DNA of 64,000 nt from Adenanthera pavonina. Lineage: Eukaryota; Streptophyta; Magnoliopsida; Fabales; Fabaceae. Shown piece after piece: positions 35,820 through 48,879 of the stretch; positions within the stretch are counted from its first letter, which is position 1; each line of letters starts with the position of its first letter. The position numbers were made by a program, and so were the translations under genes. The stretch covers positions 6,140,501-6,204,500 of the forward strand of contig JAIVEN010000003.1 of the NCBI GenBank assembly GCA_026686845.1, read 5' to 3'. Below the pieces are notes generated by a model. That model searched no databases. It was not told where the DNA came from and worked only from the letters and a program-made list of their open reading frames with translations.

Positions 35820-38577
35820 CCCTGGGTAGTAAGAAAATGACTTGCTCCTGAACGGAAAAGAGAGCTCAAAGAAAGACTTGTAAAACGGAATGAAGATGTA
35901 GCAAAAAGTTGGATAAAATAAAACCAAAAAGGAAGGGGAGAGAGAGAGAGAGCTGAGGGTGAAGGTGGGGGATGTTAGTGGGGAATATGGTATATGGTAT
36001 GGGGGATGTGGAAGAAGTGGGAGATTTGAAATTCAAAGGGGGTAGCAACGGACGAAAGAGGGTTGGGAAGAGGCCGCTGGATTCCTGAGAAACAGTGCCA
36101 TTAGGGAGGGGGGTGGGGCCCAGCCCAGCTTTGGATTTGGGAAAAACATGAAAAGGGACGATGCCTTTCGTGGGAAAAGGTGAGAAGAAAACAAAGGAAA
36201 GCCAAATTGCTATCAGACAGAGGATCTTACGAGTCAGTGCAGTTAAGATCTCTGCCCCCTTTCTGCTTTTCAAGTTACTACAGGCGCATGCCCATTTGGC
36301 CATTCCCCTCCCACCAATCAAATTTGTGTTTCTGCTTTCAAGTACAAAAGATATAAAAAAATGTAGTAATTAGCAAACACTACTATACTCTATCACGAAT
36401 TTCATTTTAGTTATATTCAAATTTAAATTCAATAATATTTAAGCCAGTCAAATGACATTAAAAAGAGACGGATGTTGGATTAGAGGCAATAGGTTTGTGT
36501 CATGTTGAGTTGTTTAATTAATCGCTTATGCATTCTACATCCCTAATATTTTCGGAGGAACTTTTTTTATCATGGAAAAAGGAAAGAAGAAATTCTCTTT
36601 AGGGCATTATTAGTGAGTTCGAATTGAGCATTGAAAATGGTTCAACGTGGAATTTTTGGATTGAAGGACCGGGGAAATTGGGTCCTACTTTTTAAAAGCA
36701 TTAGAAAGGACGTAGGAGTAGAATTCAAATGGGAGTAGTAGCAGCACAAACGGATCTTTGGTTGGGCTGTTTTTCTCGAGAGTAGCGAAGCATCTTCTAC
36801 TATTAGTAACAAAGTTGCTGTGGTGTCCAACCCCACATTTGAAGGCGTAAAAGGACAACCAAAAAAAAAAAGTAATAAAGGGCAAAAAGCAGAGGTTCAC
36901 GGAAAACAAAAGCAAGTAACAGATAGTCAAATGAAAAGCGGGTTCATGTTTTCAAAATGCCCATTTTTAGTTTTAGTTATCCAGTAGTATTAGTAACACC
37001 ACCTTCATCCAAATTCAGTCCCAAGGAGTGAGTGTACCCCAGCCTTAATAAACAAATTATTATTATATGTCTTGAAATTGGATTGCATCGCATCTTTCAA
37101 AGAGGGAAAGGAGATGAATTGAAGAGGTCTTGGAAAAGGAAAACCGCAGAGAGAAATATAGAATCCAAAGAGCCAGATGAGAGGAGCTGAGCTGAGCGTC
37201 TCTGGCTCTGATATGCTTTTGTTGGCCATCAACCACGCCACGCAGCAAGTCTTGGTGGTAGTACTGGTAAAATACTCACAAAATAATAATAAAAAAAAAC
37301 AAAACCATGTCAGACTGACAGTTGACTGCAAAAACAATTACTACTATAAAAGCTTCGGCCTTGTTAGAATACAATTAAATGCTGTGGAATTTTTCCACAC
37401 ATTGGAATGGACCATTTGTATTTGTACTTTCAGCATTTATTTAACAAATTCAAAGTCAGCATACCCATAAATCAACGTCGATGTTCATGCCCAAGGGCTA
37501 CCCATATAAACTGTGACCACTTGTTTGGTACAAAGATACTTACTCTGTTTTGCTTTGCTGGGATGGGACGCATGTTTGATTGAGGATCAGTATAATTGTA
37601 GGAATCATTTCGAACAGAAACAGATTAACAGGCCAACCTAGTAATAACTAAGGTGATGTACTCCGTTTCAGGTGGCCGAAAAAAAAAAACTCAGAGAACC
37701 AAGAACAACAAAGGCTACGAAGCAATCCTCGACGTACGCAGTAAGATGAATTGGGGGTTTCGTTTTGAAACATTTTGTTAGTTTCGAAAGTATTTAATTA
37801 CTTGTTCATAATGTTCAATTTTTATATGTTTATCATATCTATTATTTTTATTTACTAAGATAAAATATTTAAATAAAAGTTTCTTTCTTTCTTTTTTTAA
37901 TGTCATACTATCAAATGTAGTTTTAAATTATCAAACTGTTCATATCTCATTTTTTCTTAATACTTAAAAGAAGTTTAATTCAACCAAACGTGTTAGTTTC
38001 AAGTTTGAACCATGACAATGTTCCAAAAAAACTAAACAGTACATAATGACCCGTGATTCGATGTGGTCCATCGAAATGGGTCCAATAATAGGCTTGAATG
38101 CGTATGCGTCAAGTATAATCTGTTCAGTGGTGCCTTCTTACCATCTGTATTTTTACATCAAGGTCATGGGGATGGGGTAACTCAACCATGGGGCTCAACA
38201 AAAAAAAGGGCATGTGATACCAAAACCGTGTAATCTCTATCAACGGAAATTGGGTAGTCCCCTATCCATTGGACAAGATTTAAAACTCTATATTAAGTAA
38301 CTAATATTAATATCAATATTAATATTAATTCATATATGCAGAACTTGATGATTCGAATAAATATTGACCGCTTTTGGACTAACATATGGATGTTAGTTAA
38401 TAATATTGAAGGTAAAAAACCTTGTTACACGAATCACATCACCCTAAGAGTTATCCAGATACGTAATTTGTGCTTCACATGTGAGGTGAGAATGATGGAA
38501 TCAGCAGTAAGTGTCCGTAACTATTGTCAATACGTTCTGACCTTTGAAAAAAAAAGGTCAATCACGGAGTGAGCAAT
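35820..38577. other. IQD promoter/leader and intergenic DNA
   Basis: The minus-strand leader of the IQD gene probably starts near 35950, where a (GA)n/(CT)n run (about 35938-35952) lies. Beyond 36350 no gene is supported. Frames at 35866-36321, 36685-36930 and 37005-37337 are composition-driven. Near 38290-38335 is a short TAATATTAATA palindrome. The last few hundred bases are the 3' UTR of the next gene. Confidence 0.55.
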
Positions 38578-41500
38578 TTAAGCGGAAACTGATAAAGACT
38601 TCTTCTGCTGGGGAGGTACGCCAAGCCAAGCCTTCATCATGTCATATGTAGTGAAACTAATAGCCGCTGAAGGAACAATCTGGCATCATACCAAAGCTCC
38701 GTTAGAAAGGCAACGTGGTCAAACCAAACAAAACATTACAAATTCAACCAAAGTATTACTCTGGAATCCTAATTGTGAGAGATCAACATCAACTTAGATT
38801 CCTTCACCAACTACACATAAAAGGGTGTTGCTATGGGAGCTCAACCTTGGATTCTTACATTTGTCTTGAAATTATCCTCTATCAGATAAAATAGTACCCA
38901 TCTCTGGACAAAGGTAAGAATCCAAATGGTTCTGCTTTAAGGAATTCAAGAGAACAACCGAACCGTAAATCTTTTCTTTTTTTTTTTTGCCATCAAATCG
39001 TAAATCATTATTGATTAAATATCAGCTCCTAGCGATATAATACCACAACATGAACCAAATTCATTACCCACTTCATTTAACTCAATTTCTTCCATTCTAA
39101 TGCTTTTTTTTTTTTTTTGCCAACAATTTCTTCAATTCTAATTCATACTAAAGCTTTAATACACTCCCTTGCAACAGAGATCAGAGCAGTCAATCCCATA
39201 AAAATTGGGATACCAATCTATTCCAGAGTTCAGTGAATAAATGACAAAACAATAACACCCATTTACCAAAAAAAAAAAATCCATATGAACATAGATTCAC
39301 TGGCTGCCACTCAACTTGGTAGATAAAACAAACTAAAAACATGTCGAAAAGATAAGTTTGGATGAGTGGCTATTACCCTGATATAGTTTATGCTTACGCC
39401 TGCAAACAACTGCCTCCACCCTTGTTTAGCAACAATAATCCTAAGTCCCTCAAACGCGTTCCTGTATCTGAAATCTCCATGAGCTGAAGTCTGGAGGCTG
39501 CCCACCTGCACAAGCAAATATAAAATGAGGAAAGCTCAATAAAGGAATCTCAGTAAAGTTCCAAGTTGACAGAAAAGGGTGTTCCATAATATGGAAGCTG
39601 CATAGATAGTCAATAACATGAGCTCTCTAGCATCAAATTTCAAACCACAAAATACATATACATATACATATACATATATATATAGCTAATTTTTCAGTCC
39701 AAGAAGAAAAAGTTCTACACTGATCGGAATATAGAGTTGTATTGACGTACCTGCATCTGTCTCTTAACAACATCTAGAGGGTACGTTAAAGTCTGTCCAA
39801 ACAAGCCTGCGAGAGCTCCACAAGAGAGGCGCATCAAAATGGACTTTTTATGTTCTTCAGGAACATACATCTTCAATTTCTCATACATGTAGAACTTCAA
39901 ACCAGCATATGGAAGAATTCCAGTAAGAGTTGGTCCTAAAGGGAAAAAAACCAAAAGAGTTTCAGCATAAAAGGGCCAAAAAATTAGATAAGGCAGAGAG
40001 ATGCAGGAGACAATGACTGTGACATTCTACAAAAGAGCATTGTTCCTACAAACAAGTCTTCAACAGATAAAAGCATTCTTTATCAACAGCCACTAATGCT
40101 TAACATGAAATGAGTCAATAAATTTTACAGCTAAAACCTGGGATATACATACCTACACCTCTATAAAGTCCACGAACTCCTGCTTCCTTGTAGGCACTCG
40201 TAAGCACACCTTTAATTCCACTATTTGCAGGTCGAGAATGAATGTCTTTCACGCCATCTTTGATACTTCCTCTTGTGTCTATCACCTATAGAATTTTAAC
40301 AAAGATGAGATTGCATGTTGCATACAATTCCATCCTTAAAGATAACCTCTAATAACTGAAGCACTAAACGATGGATATAATACCATTTAAAGAATAAATT
40401 TATGAAAAGAAATGGTACACGTTTAACTAATATCTAGGTGGAAATAATCTTTTACCCACACCACAAAAATTTAAACTAAAATCTAGAGTTGATGCATATT
40501 CTTATTGTAATTGACTTACAACTATTTTAAAAAAGAAAAAAGAACTAAAAATGGATTGTTGTAAGAAAATATCACATAATTAGGTCTTTTTAAAATCTTC
40601 CTTCTGCATATCACATGTTCATTGGAAAATCTTATAGCAAACACCTAAGCCACTTTATCTACGTATAATAATTTTTTTAAATACCTGAGGAGCAGAAAAT
40701 AATTAAAGAGAAGAGGGCATATTCCATTCAAGAGGTTTAAGTTGAACCAGATCTACTAATATACTGTCCTCAATATGAATGCATCTTTAAGCCAACATTG
40801 TTTAGGCTAGTCTCTTAGTTTTTATTGTCTTGGGTCTTTTAACATGTTATTGAATGCATTGGGATTCCCAGTGGACTACGTTACCTTTTATAAGATAAAC
40901 CAAAGGCCATCTATATTGAAATCATAATATCATTTGTTTTCTTTCCGATCAATTTCTTATCAAGCTAAAATTTTACCAAAGTCTATCATGGCATGCTTTA
41001 AGTGCTCTACAAACACCATGATAAGTTCTTTGCCGGCCTAATTCTGAAGTTAATACAAGTTCTTCTCTGCCAGCTCTTTTTCTTTTTTCATTTGAAGGAA
41101 AAGACACGTATGGTAGTAAGAGGTTCACAGTATGAGATTGAACATAGATTTGCAAGAGAGGTGACATCCAGTTCAAATATTTTCAAATGGTTCAAAATGT
41201 TTAGTGGAGATCCCTACCTGATAAGCAAGTTTTGTACGAGCAAGGTCCAAAGGATATGTACATAAAACAGAAGTTCCTCCAGCTGCAGATCCAGCTAAGA
41301 GATCAATAACAGGGCCTGATCCTAACATTGGACAATTATCCAAGATCCAACACTTGTACCGCTCATATGTCATAAAATGCAAGGCAGCATAAGGAATTAT
41401 CCGGATAACACTTGCTCCATTTCCTCTGTAACCACCAAATAAGAATATGTAAAACAAAACTACAGAGTGCCAGTGGACCAAAGAAACATAAAAAGGATGT

Positions 41501-42288
41501 AGATTATGGGAAGTTCAATCTTACTTATATAATCCTGGAAAACCTTCATTCTTTAGCAACTTATTCAAAGATTGATACACACCAAGCGATTGAAATCCTG
41601 GGGTCCCTGTCTGTAGGTAAAACCAAAATGAAAATTCAAAGAAAGGCGACAGAGAAACATAAATCAGGAAATTAATGTCTTATAAGCGAAGAAGGTACAA
41701 GAAATAAGCAATACAAAAGACACACACTAACACGCGCACCCACCCATGTATATATATAACATCAGAAATGCCCAAGAAACAAGATTTTTCAGCATTTTAA
41801 AAATACGGAAAAGAACCAAGATCTATCCAAGCAGGAGGTAATGAGCTCTAAAGGCAATTTTATTAGCAACCAGCAAGCAAGTAAAATATCAGTTCCAGAT
41901 TATCTTTATCGAGTACAAGTTACAATAAAGACTATCCAGGTCTCCGTAATATATTGAGTATAAAACACCTCTAGGAACAATGGCGGTAAAATAGTTTAAT
42001 AATAAAAATGTTTTCAGCAATGTGCATTAGACTCAATCCAGTAATTAGATTAATACGTTTCGTGATATGAAGCGGCAAGAAAAAAGGCAACTCCACCTGC
42101 CAGAGTATTTTGACCCGCTCCAGGGGCGCAACAGCAGTCCTAGCAAGTGCACCGGCAAACCCGCCGGCAACTAGCTCCTTGACATACAAAGGCATGCCAT
42201 CGAGATTGGAGTTCTTCCTCTTAAGTGATGCATTATCCACTAAACCAGCAACGTTTGTGGACAGCGTAGACTCTTGTGATGAATTCAT
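38578..42288 (-). CDS. Mitochondrial coenzyme A carrier (CoAc1-like), mitochondrial carrier family
   Basis: Seven exons on the minus strand: 42288-42097, 41610-41525, 41425-41218, 40285-40153, 39935-39751, 39505-39377 and 38679-38578, all GT-AG with phases that close, 344 residues. Carrier signatures are PLERVK (55-60), PLDLARTK in repeat 2 and PLDVVKRQ in repeat 3. GNGASVIRIIPYAALH, AGSAAGGTSVLCTYPLDLARTKLAYQ and CGALAGLFGQTLTYPLDVV closely match the plant CoA carriers At1g14560 (CoAc1) and At4g26180, which import CoA into mitochondria. The segment after repeat 1 reads WQTGTPGFQSLG, where a basic QTR(T/D) is usual. The first 35 residues are hydrophilic and variable. CoA as substrate is inferred from family. 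The start at 42288 is the first ATG in frame with the conserved VKELVAGG. Confidence 0.95.
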
Positions 42289-43210
42289 TCTTAGTTCTCA
42301 CTAACTCCAAATAAGAAAGAGAACAGCCAATTGTTATAAACTTGTCGACTTTATTTATCCACTCTGGAGCTCGGAAAACTCCTTATTCCACCTTTGTCTT
42401 GAAATACAGAATGAAATGTCTATTTGTTCAATGGGCAAGTCAAGCGGCCCGAGGACACCCAGGTATGAATTGGGTATGTACACAAGCCGATCCTTTTCAG
42501 CAACGATTCGATACATCAACAACAAAGGAGAAAAAGACTTGAATTGCAACAACTTTGATGAGCCTGTCGCAAAGATACCAGATTGATCTATTCGGTCGCC
42601 GCACTAGTAGGGTTGAAGAATACCAAGACTTGGGCTAGAATCACAATTCTTTCAATCTACGGCGATACAATCAACGTCCGCGTGAGATTGATCCCTGGAG
42701 TCATTAATGTCTCCCGCAAGAAAGGCCAGATGAGAAAATCTCCTTCAAACTATATAATGCACGCACAAATTGAACAGCAGGCAATCGGCGGACAATGATA
42801 GTTGGATCCAAAACATGACGAAAATTGGAAGAAAACAAGTCGATTCAAAGTCAAAGAATGAAAAAGAAATCAACGAAAGAATGGACAATGGGTTTGAAGG
42901 AGAACAGGTATGAAAGAATAGGAACGGGAAACAGATAACCCGTCCTCCTCCTTGGTGAGGAAGGTGACGACTTTTAGCCCAGACGCCTTCGTTATAACTT
43001 ATAAGATACTTGGAGAAGCGATAGGAAATAGGAATTGCAAACGTGAACGGAAGTATCGATTATTTCGGGGAAGGAGTGATTCTGATTCTGATGTGGTGGG
43101 CAAGTCAGCGAACGGCCGTTTCCAATTTGATTTTCGATGGAACTCGCTGCGTTTTGCACACGCCAAAATTTGAAACTTCTTAAAATTTGAGTCTTTTTTG
43201 TCAAACAACT
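42289..43210 (-). promoter_or_regulatory. 5' leader and promoter region of the CoA carrier gene
   Basis: This 0.9-kb stretch is GC-richer than the DNA beyond 43210. A minus-strand GCATTATATA (42760-42751) could be a TATA box about 465 bases before the ATG, which would imply a long or spliced leader. Open frames on both strands (for example 42583-42798 plus and 42355-42552 minus) have no recognisable domains and overlap each other, so I do not call them genes. Confidence 0.4.
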
Positions 43211-44994
43211 TATTCTTCTAATAAAACTCGTTCATTTGATTAATCATTCATTCAGTCATTATCTATTATCTACTTTTATAAACATCAAATTATATTCATA
43301 TTTGTCTATAAATTACTCACGTAAAAACCATAAATATAATAGCATACGAAAGTATACTGTATTGAGAGTATTATTTTATTTTAATAATGATTCATTAAAT
43401 TTCGGATACAGTACAGATAAAAGAATGTGAGCATAAAGTTAGAGTGTTTTTTGATTAGATTATATATAAGTGATTATGAGAATAGCTGATTATTCATAAT
43501 AGATTATGAGAATAAATGATTATGTCAAAAGTGAATTATGTTTGGATATTTTTAACCCATGGGTGATTTTGAGAAAAAAAAAATATTTGAATATTGGAGT
43601 TTAAGTGATTATTGAATGGATAATGAGAAGAAAAAGTGAAATAAGTAATTATGAAAAATAAGTGATTACCATAAGTTGAAAAAAGTAACTTATGGAAATA
43701 ATCACTTAAATGACCATAAGTGATTATTTTGATCTGAACTGTATACTGGCCGCATAATCACTTTTCTCTACTCCATAATCACTAATAATTTAAAACAATC
43801 AGCTCTTACTATATCATGAATAACTAATTGATGTTTTAAGAAAAAAAATCAAAATTATAAGTTCATTTAGTACATATGATATAATATAATACAAAAAAAT
43901 TAAAATTACACATGGATCAGTGTAAACTCGTCGAAAAAAGAATAAATCAATTGCTAGTATTTGGTTAAAAAATATGGTAATAAGTTTCTAAAGTAGGATT
44001 TAATTTAAGAAAGTTTTGCCAAGAATTTTTTTTTATTTTCCTTAATGTTTTATAACATTTTCTCCAAATGCCTTTAATCAACTCCATTTTCTGAGAATAA
44101 CTTTTAACTTCTTAAAGCCCTGAGCCCAATCCATCATAAATCATTTTGATCACCTGTCTCTTTTTGGCCCCTCCCTAAAAAATCCCGAAGGTTGCAGAAT
44201 GCAGATCTTCACCATAGTCCACTATTTAAAGTTTTAAATTTTTAATATTTATTAATCGATGATGTTTAGTTCTAGCATTATACCACAGTATAATTAATTA
44301 ATTAACAGATGAAACGTTTCATTTGAATTTGAAGTATTTTTTTTTTACCATGTTACTAAAATAAGTAGTATTTTTTTAATGTGATCAAATAAAAAAGACA
44401 GTTGCTGTATTTACGAGTTGTAAGACTCGTTTTTTAATCTGTGTGTAAGTAACATATCCCACACTCTCACCGAATTATTACTAATTAATAGTAAAATACT
44501 ATACTAACATGTACTAATAAATTTTACATAAAAGAAAAAATGAAATTATCTTGTTTCTAACCCTCATCCTTTCCAGGCCTACCATACCAGACATGCATTG
44601 ACGATGAAGTGTACGAGGAAAATAATGGTTTCTTTTCTCCCTGGCAATTGATTGAAAGATAAGTCTATCATCATCAGTCCTATTCATTCCCACCGCCTTG
44701 ATGTCTCCGAAACAATCACCGACTTCTGTGTAATTAATACTCTGTTTCTTTCACATTGACCTCCACTCTAAACCTAATGGTCGGGATTAAAAAAACAGAA
44801 AAACAAAATGCATCTTCCACAATTGTAGAGTATTATCAGCTATCAAGCATACCTTCCACATCCATCATACTACTTTTTCTCTTCCTCGAACTGAATTTCC
44901 TAAATCCACTACACAAACACATCTAATAAAATTGGCCCAAAAATCGATGGCTTCTCTGCTTTATCATCACAAAATAGTCGCATTCATTCATGCA
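43211..44994. other. Intergenic DNA including a MITE-like repeat
   Basis: No gene is seen. The MITE-like unit is listed separately. The last 400 bases are likely 3' UTR and downstream flank of the minus-strand gene at 44995. Confidence 0.6.
43436..43813. mobile_element. MITE-like repeat with internal hairpin
   Basis: Ends are imperfect inverse complements (GTTAGAGTGTTTTTTGATTA on the left; TAAAACAATCAGCTCTTACT on the right). Inside, AAGTGATTA-type units recur. A hairpin forms from AAGTGATTACCATAAGTT near 43661 and AACTTATGGAAATAATCACTT near 43687. No coding capacity. Confidence 0.5.
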
Positions 44995-45654
44995 CTAACT
45001 ATCTAATTCGGGGGTTTGGGGGCCCTGGAGGATGCCATCATCGGCATCAACGAAAGAGATATGAGAATTCGACAGGGAGCTCTTTGTCTTGGGATGGTAC
45101 GCCTCCACTTTCTTCCCCTTTCTTTCATAAATCACCGCGTCGTTCTGATCTTCAGGGACCTGACATTTTCCCCCAAGTATTATCGTTTTCATCCACACAG
45201 AGTCCTCTTGTTTTCCCTTCATCTTCTTCATGGCCTCTTCCTTCAGATGATCCTTGCTTATTCTCGCCACCGACAGCGTTCTCGGCATCTTTATGCTTAG
45301 ATTGAACGACATTTTTCTCTCTGAAGCTGCTCTTTTCATTTTAACCGCATCATTGGGTTGATACTGCATTGCCGGCGGCAGAGGCAGCTCCATCTCGGGC
45401 TTCTCACTACCGTTCCCTGTGTCTTCCACCCGAGGATCTGGAGGAGAGGTTACCATAGCTTCCATTACCGGCGCCGGCAAATCCATGTCCTTTTTTGTTT
45501 CTTCCGGAGATGGTTTTCTCCAGAACAGAACACTGCACAGAGACGTGACGATGGCGATGGTGGCGGCCACTCCAGCCGCTGCGAAGGATAAATAAAGAAC
45601 AGGGTGCAGTATCAACGACAACGAGAGATTATCATCTGGGATTCTTCTTCCCAT
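44995..45654 (-). CDS. Plant protein of unknown function with one N-terminal membrane segment
   Basis: Single exon, 219 residues. I do not recognise the family. A hydrophobic stretch at about residues 12-45 (LSLILHPVLYLSFAAAGVAA..., LCSVLFW) is followed by a basic residue, so it is probably a signal anchor with the rest cytosolic. The remainder is polar: a Pro/Glu-rich segment (48-95), a basic block KMKRAASERKMSFNLSIKMP (about 105-124), and a conserved-looking IYERKGKKVEAYHPK near 175-189. No enzymatic motif is present. The ATG at 45654 is the first in frame, and the coding stretch is GC-richer than its flanks, which supports a real gene. Both neighbours are more than 2.5 kb away. Confidence 0.8.
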   Translation of the reverse strand: MGRRIPDDNLSLSLILHPVLYLSFAAAGVAATIAIVTSLCSVLFWRKPSPEETKKDMDLPAPVMEAMVTSPPDPRVEDTGNGSEKPEMELPLPPAMQYQPNDAVKMKRAASERKMSFNLSIKMPRTLSVARISKDHLKEEAMKKMKGKQEDSVWMKTIILGGKCQVPEDQNDAVIYERKGKKVEAYHPKTKSSLSNSHISFVDADDGILQGPQTPELDS

Positions 45655-46980
45655 TACATGCGCATTTAACTTTCCAGGGAATGATGAGTTTCTCTGCGTC
45701 GATAATCTCCTCGTTCAATGGTTGATACTGAACTGCATAATCTCGTGAAGGAGCTAGCGTGTGGATTTCTGGAAGTTCAAATGGGGTATTAGGGAACTTG
45801 GAAAAGAATCGAAAGCGAGTGTTTGGGTGTTTTGTTTTTTTCTTGGAGGGACGATGACGTGATTAGAAACTACCTACGTTGCTTGAATTTAGGAATTGAA
45901 AGGGGGAGAACATGGAGATGGGAAGGCTCTTGCTATTTTTGGTGAAGACATATGAAGTGTCTGTCCATTTTTTCTCACAACAGCTAAAATTAAGAAACTC
46001 GCTTTATTATTGTGTCCTACCTCTTTCGTTGGTTAATTTAATTAGCGTTTTAAGTTTTGATCTTTTTAGCCTCTCATGCATCCACCTGTACCCTCCTCCT
46101 TCATCTTCAACGTCTTCATAAACAGCACTGCATGAGATATTGATCGCTTAGAGTGTATTTTACATAACCTATCAATTCATATTATTTAAACTAGATACTG
46201 TAGTTTTTTTTTTAATTGAAGATATACCCTAAGACCGGGTCAAGTATTTAACATAGCTGTATTTCAAGAGTTTAAACTCAAAATCTCTAATTAATTAAGA
46301 TGATATAATATTTGTTAATTGAGTAGTATAACTTTTTTAAATCTTTTTCCTTAGCTCAATTATCTTAAAAAAAATTTTAAACAAACCATTTTTTTGAAAG
46401 ACTTATTTATTTATTTTTATATAAAAATACTATATAATGACATATTATATCAATAAATTATAAATTTGAGGATATTATATACCCTAATATATCGTTTGGA
46501 TTGTAGAAGTATTTTTGAAAAAACTGAAAGTAAAAGAAGAATTGGAAGAGGAAGTGGGGTTCAATCATGTGTTTGGTACAATAATGAAACTCCTGTTTAG
46601 TTTTTATTTGATATTTATATTTGTAGTATGAATGGACCAAAATGCCCTTCTGAAATTAAGAAAATTACTACAAATGCCACCATCAAAATAATACCAAAAA
46701 CCACTGAAAAGGCCACTGGAAACTACGGTGGGAAATAATCACCCATAAAATCAATCAATCAAAATCCAACAAAAAAACCAACAATCAGATGGATATTGAA
46801 AATACTGATCTGAATATCGAATCTGAGAATCGATGAAATATTCTCTCCCTCACTCTCAATTATTCCTCTTCATCATCTCACAAAGCATTCCCTCCCTCCC
46901 CCCAACTCTCAATTCTTACTCTTTCATCAATTTTAGATTTAGGCTCTCCAAATCCACGCTCTTGCTATGAGAAGAAGATT

Positions 46981-47245
46981 AAAGGTCAGAGAAGGAAAAA
47001 CCTTCACTATCCATGGGTCTCACAGAAGTAGGTCTAGAGGATGTGGTCATTGGTGAAAAATGGATGCTTGCTATCGTTGTTTGTTGGTGACAGGGATGGA
47101 GGTCAAGGTTAACAAAATGGAGAACAAAAACAAAGGTGAGAGAGGGGAGAACCTTTGTTGTTCATGGGTCTCGCAAAAGCAAATCTAGAGGTTGTTAGCA
47201 AAAATGGACCTTCATTGTTGGTGTTTGTTGGTGACGATGACGAAG
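46981..47245 (+). repeat. Degenerate tandem duplication, unit ~150 bp
   Basis: The block from AAAGGTCAGAGAAGGAAAAA (46981) through TTTGTTGGTGACAGGG recurs from AAAGGTGAGAGAGGGGAGAA (about 47132) through TTTGTTGGTGACGATG with scattered substitutions. Confidence 0.65.
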
Positions 47246-47417
47246 GGCAAACCTTTGTTATGGATGTTCATTGGTGAACCTATGGTTTTGACAAGAAGCA
47301 AAATGGAGGGTTCGAAAAAGAACAAAAATGGAGGATGGGTTAGGATTGAAAAAAACAGAGGCATAATAGTCTTTAAACACAAATCCGTGAAAGTCATAAG
47401 ATTTCCACACTTTTCCC

Positions 47418-47775
47418 AGGGTCTGTTTGGTTTGACGAGGGAACTGGAGGGGAGGATATTAAAAAAAATTTTAATGAAGAGATTAAAGTGAAAGAAATTT
47501 GAGGAATTTTAAAATTTTTTTGTTTGATGAGATTGAAGAAGAAGGAATTAGAAAAATTTTAATAAAATCTTATTTAATTCAGAAATGAATTGAATTATAA
47601 TTACTCAATTTTTTCTAAAAAAATCTAAAATTATGGGAAAAATATATAAAAGGATGGGATAGGGGATTGAAGCCTCTTCAATTCCCTCCAATTTTTTAAC
47701 CAAAGTAAAAGGGATTTAACTCCCTCCAATTCTTTCTCCTCTTCTTAAAAACCCTTCAACAAAACATAGTTTAAA
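47418..47775 (+). mobile_element. MITE-like repeat
   Basis: The left end GGGTCTGTTTGGTTTGACGA and the inverse complement of the right end, CTATGTTTTGTTGAAGGGTT, are similar. The interior is A/T-rich with CCCTCCAATT motifs in both arms and no coding frame. Confidence 0.5.
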
Positions 47776-48619
47776 GAAACCGACTTCTCAGCATTTTGTT
47801 GAAATTGTATTTCTCTGTGAGTGGAATTTTGACATACCAAATATATTTAAATCTTGATTTCACTTCCATTTCGATTTTCACACTGATAGTTTCAGCATAC
47901 CATGCATGTCATCAGGGTGAGCATCGTGTTGTATATATACTCGAATTTAAATTTTCTGAGTGGGAGGAAAATTTAATTCTTAGATCTATATATATATATA
48001 TATATATATGTGTATGTATACTTAACGACATCCTTGGCCCGTCTTTATTTTGCTCCTTCATGGTTTTAAGGTTAAGCTATAAGGAATATGCTTACGATTT
48101 TCCTTTCCTTTTCTATTGAGCATATGAAAATGGCTTTTAATTAGACCGAAAGGTTCAGTTAGCCGTGGCTTTTTTTTTTTTTTTTCTTTTAATAGATTTA
48201 AATTTAAAATTTCTGGTTAATTGCTTACAAGTTACATCCTCACCGTTAAATTGTACGATGGAGATCTCTAATGAAGTTAAGTATCGTCTCAAGTCCGTGA
48301 AGTTACACCTTTATGGTTTTATTACTTTACATGCCTTTTTTTTTTCTTTTTCAAATGCTAATAAAAATAATAAAAAACATGTAACTTTATCGACTTCGGA
48401 AAATCTCAAGTCTGAGTCATATCCAATGGCTTCACTATAATTTCATTTTATATCTTAAAATTGATGAAAGTTGATGAAATTTTTTTCATAAATATTTATT
48501 CAATGTAATTGTTACATTTTGATTATTGTATAGACGTACTTTAAATATTTCACTATCTTAAAGATTGAAATATTGAAGTTGTAATTTAACATCCTATATC
48601 CTTTTACTATAAAAATAAA

Positions 48620-48879
48620 GAAAAGCAAGAGTGATGAAAAAGAGAATATAGATGAATAAAAAAAAATATGGAGGAAACGAAACAGAGAGTTTTTTCACAT
48701 TCCCTTCAAATATATTAACACAAGGTACATACTTTCTATTTATAGGTCTCAAACCATTAAAAGTTTATATAAGGGTTACAAAAACATAATATTTGAAGGG
48801 AATGTGACATAATATTACATATTTGCAAGTTATAGTATATTAATTATGAAAAAATCCCTAAAAGCTATTCAAGGGAAAT
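48620..48879 (-). repeat. Inverted, truncated copia LTR fragment
   Basis: Read on the minus strand this matches the adjacent LTR from about its base 100 to its end. Shared blocks include TATAACTTGCAAATATGTAA, TTTTTGTAACCCTTAT, TATGTACCTTGTGTTAA and TTGAAGGGAATGTGAAAAA. It abuts the forward LTR head to head at 48880. Confidence 0.75.

Larger units (their letters stand above)
45655..48619. other. Intergenic with MITE-like and tandem repeats
   Basis: The first few hundred bases are leader and promoter of the minus-strand gene. No protein gene is supported. The 99-codon frame at 47192-47491 lies across a tandem repeat and a MITE end. A (TA)11 run lies at 47987-48009. Confidence 0.6.

Noticed and set aside
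42342..42798. Overlapping open frames on both strands upstream of the CoA carrier
   Set aside because: No domain or motif; more likely leader and promoter DNA of the carrier gene.
46200..46380. SINE-like head with GAGTTTAAACTC on the minus strand
   Set aside because: Too decayed to place box A or a poly(A) end.
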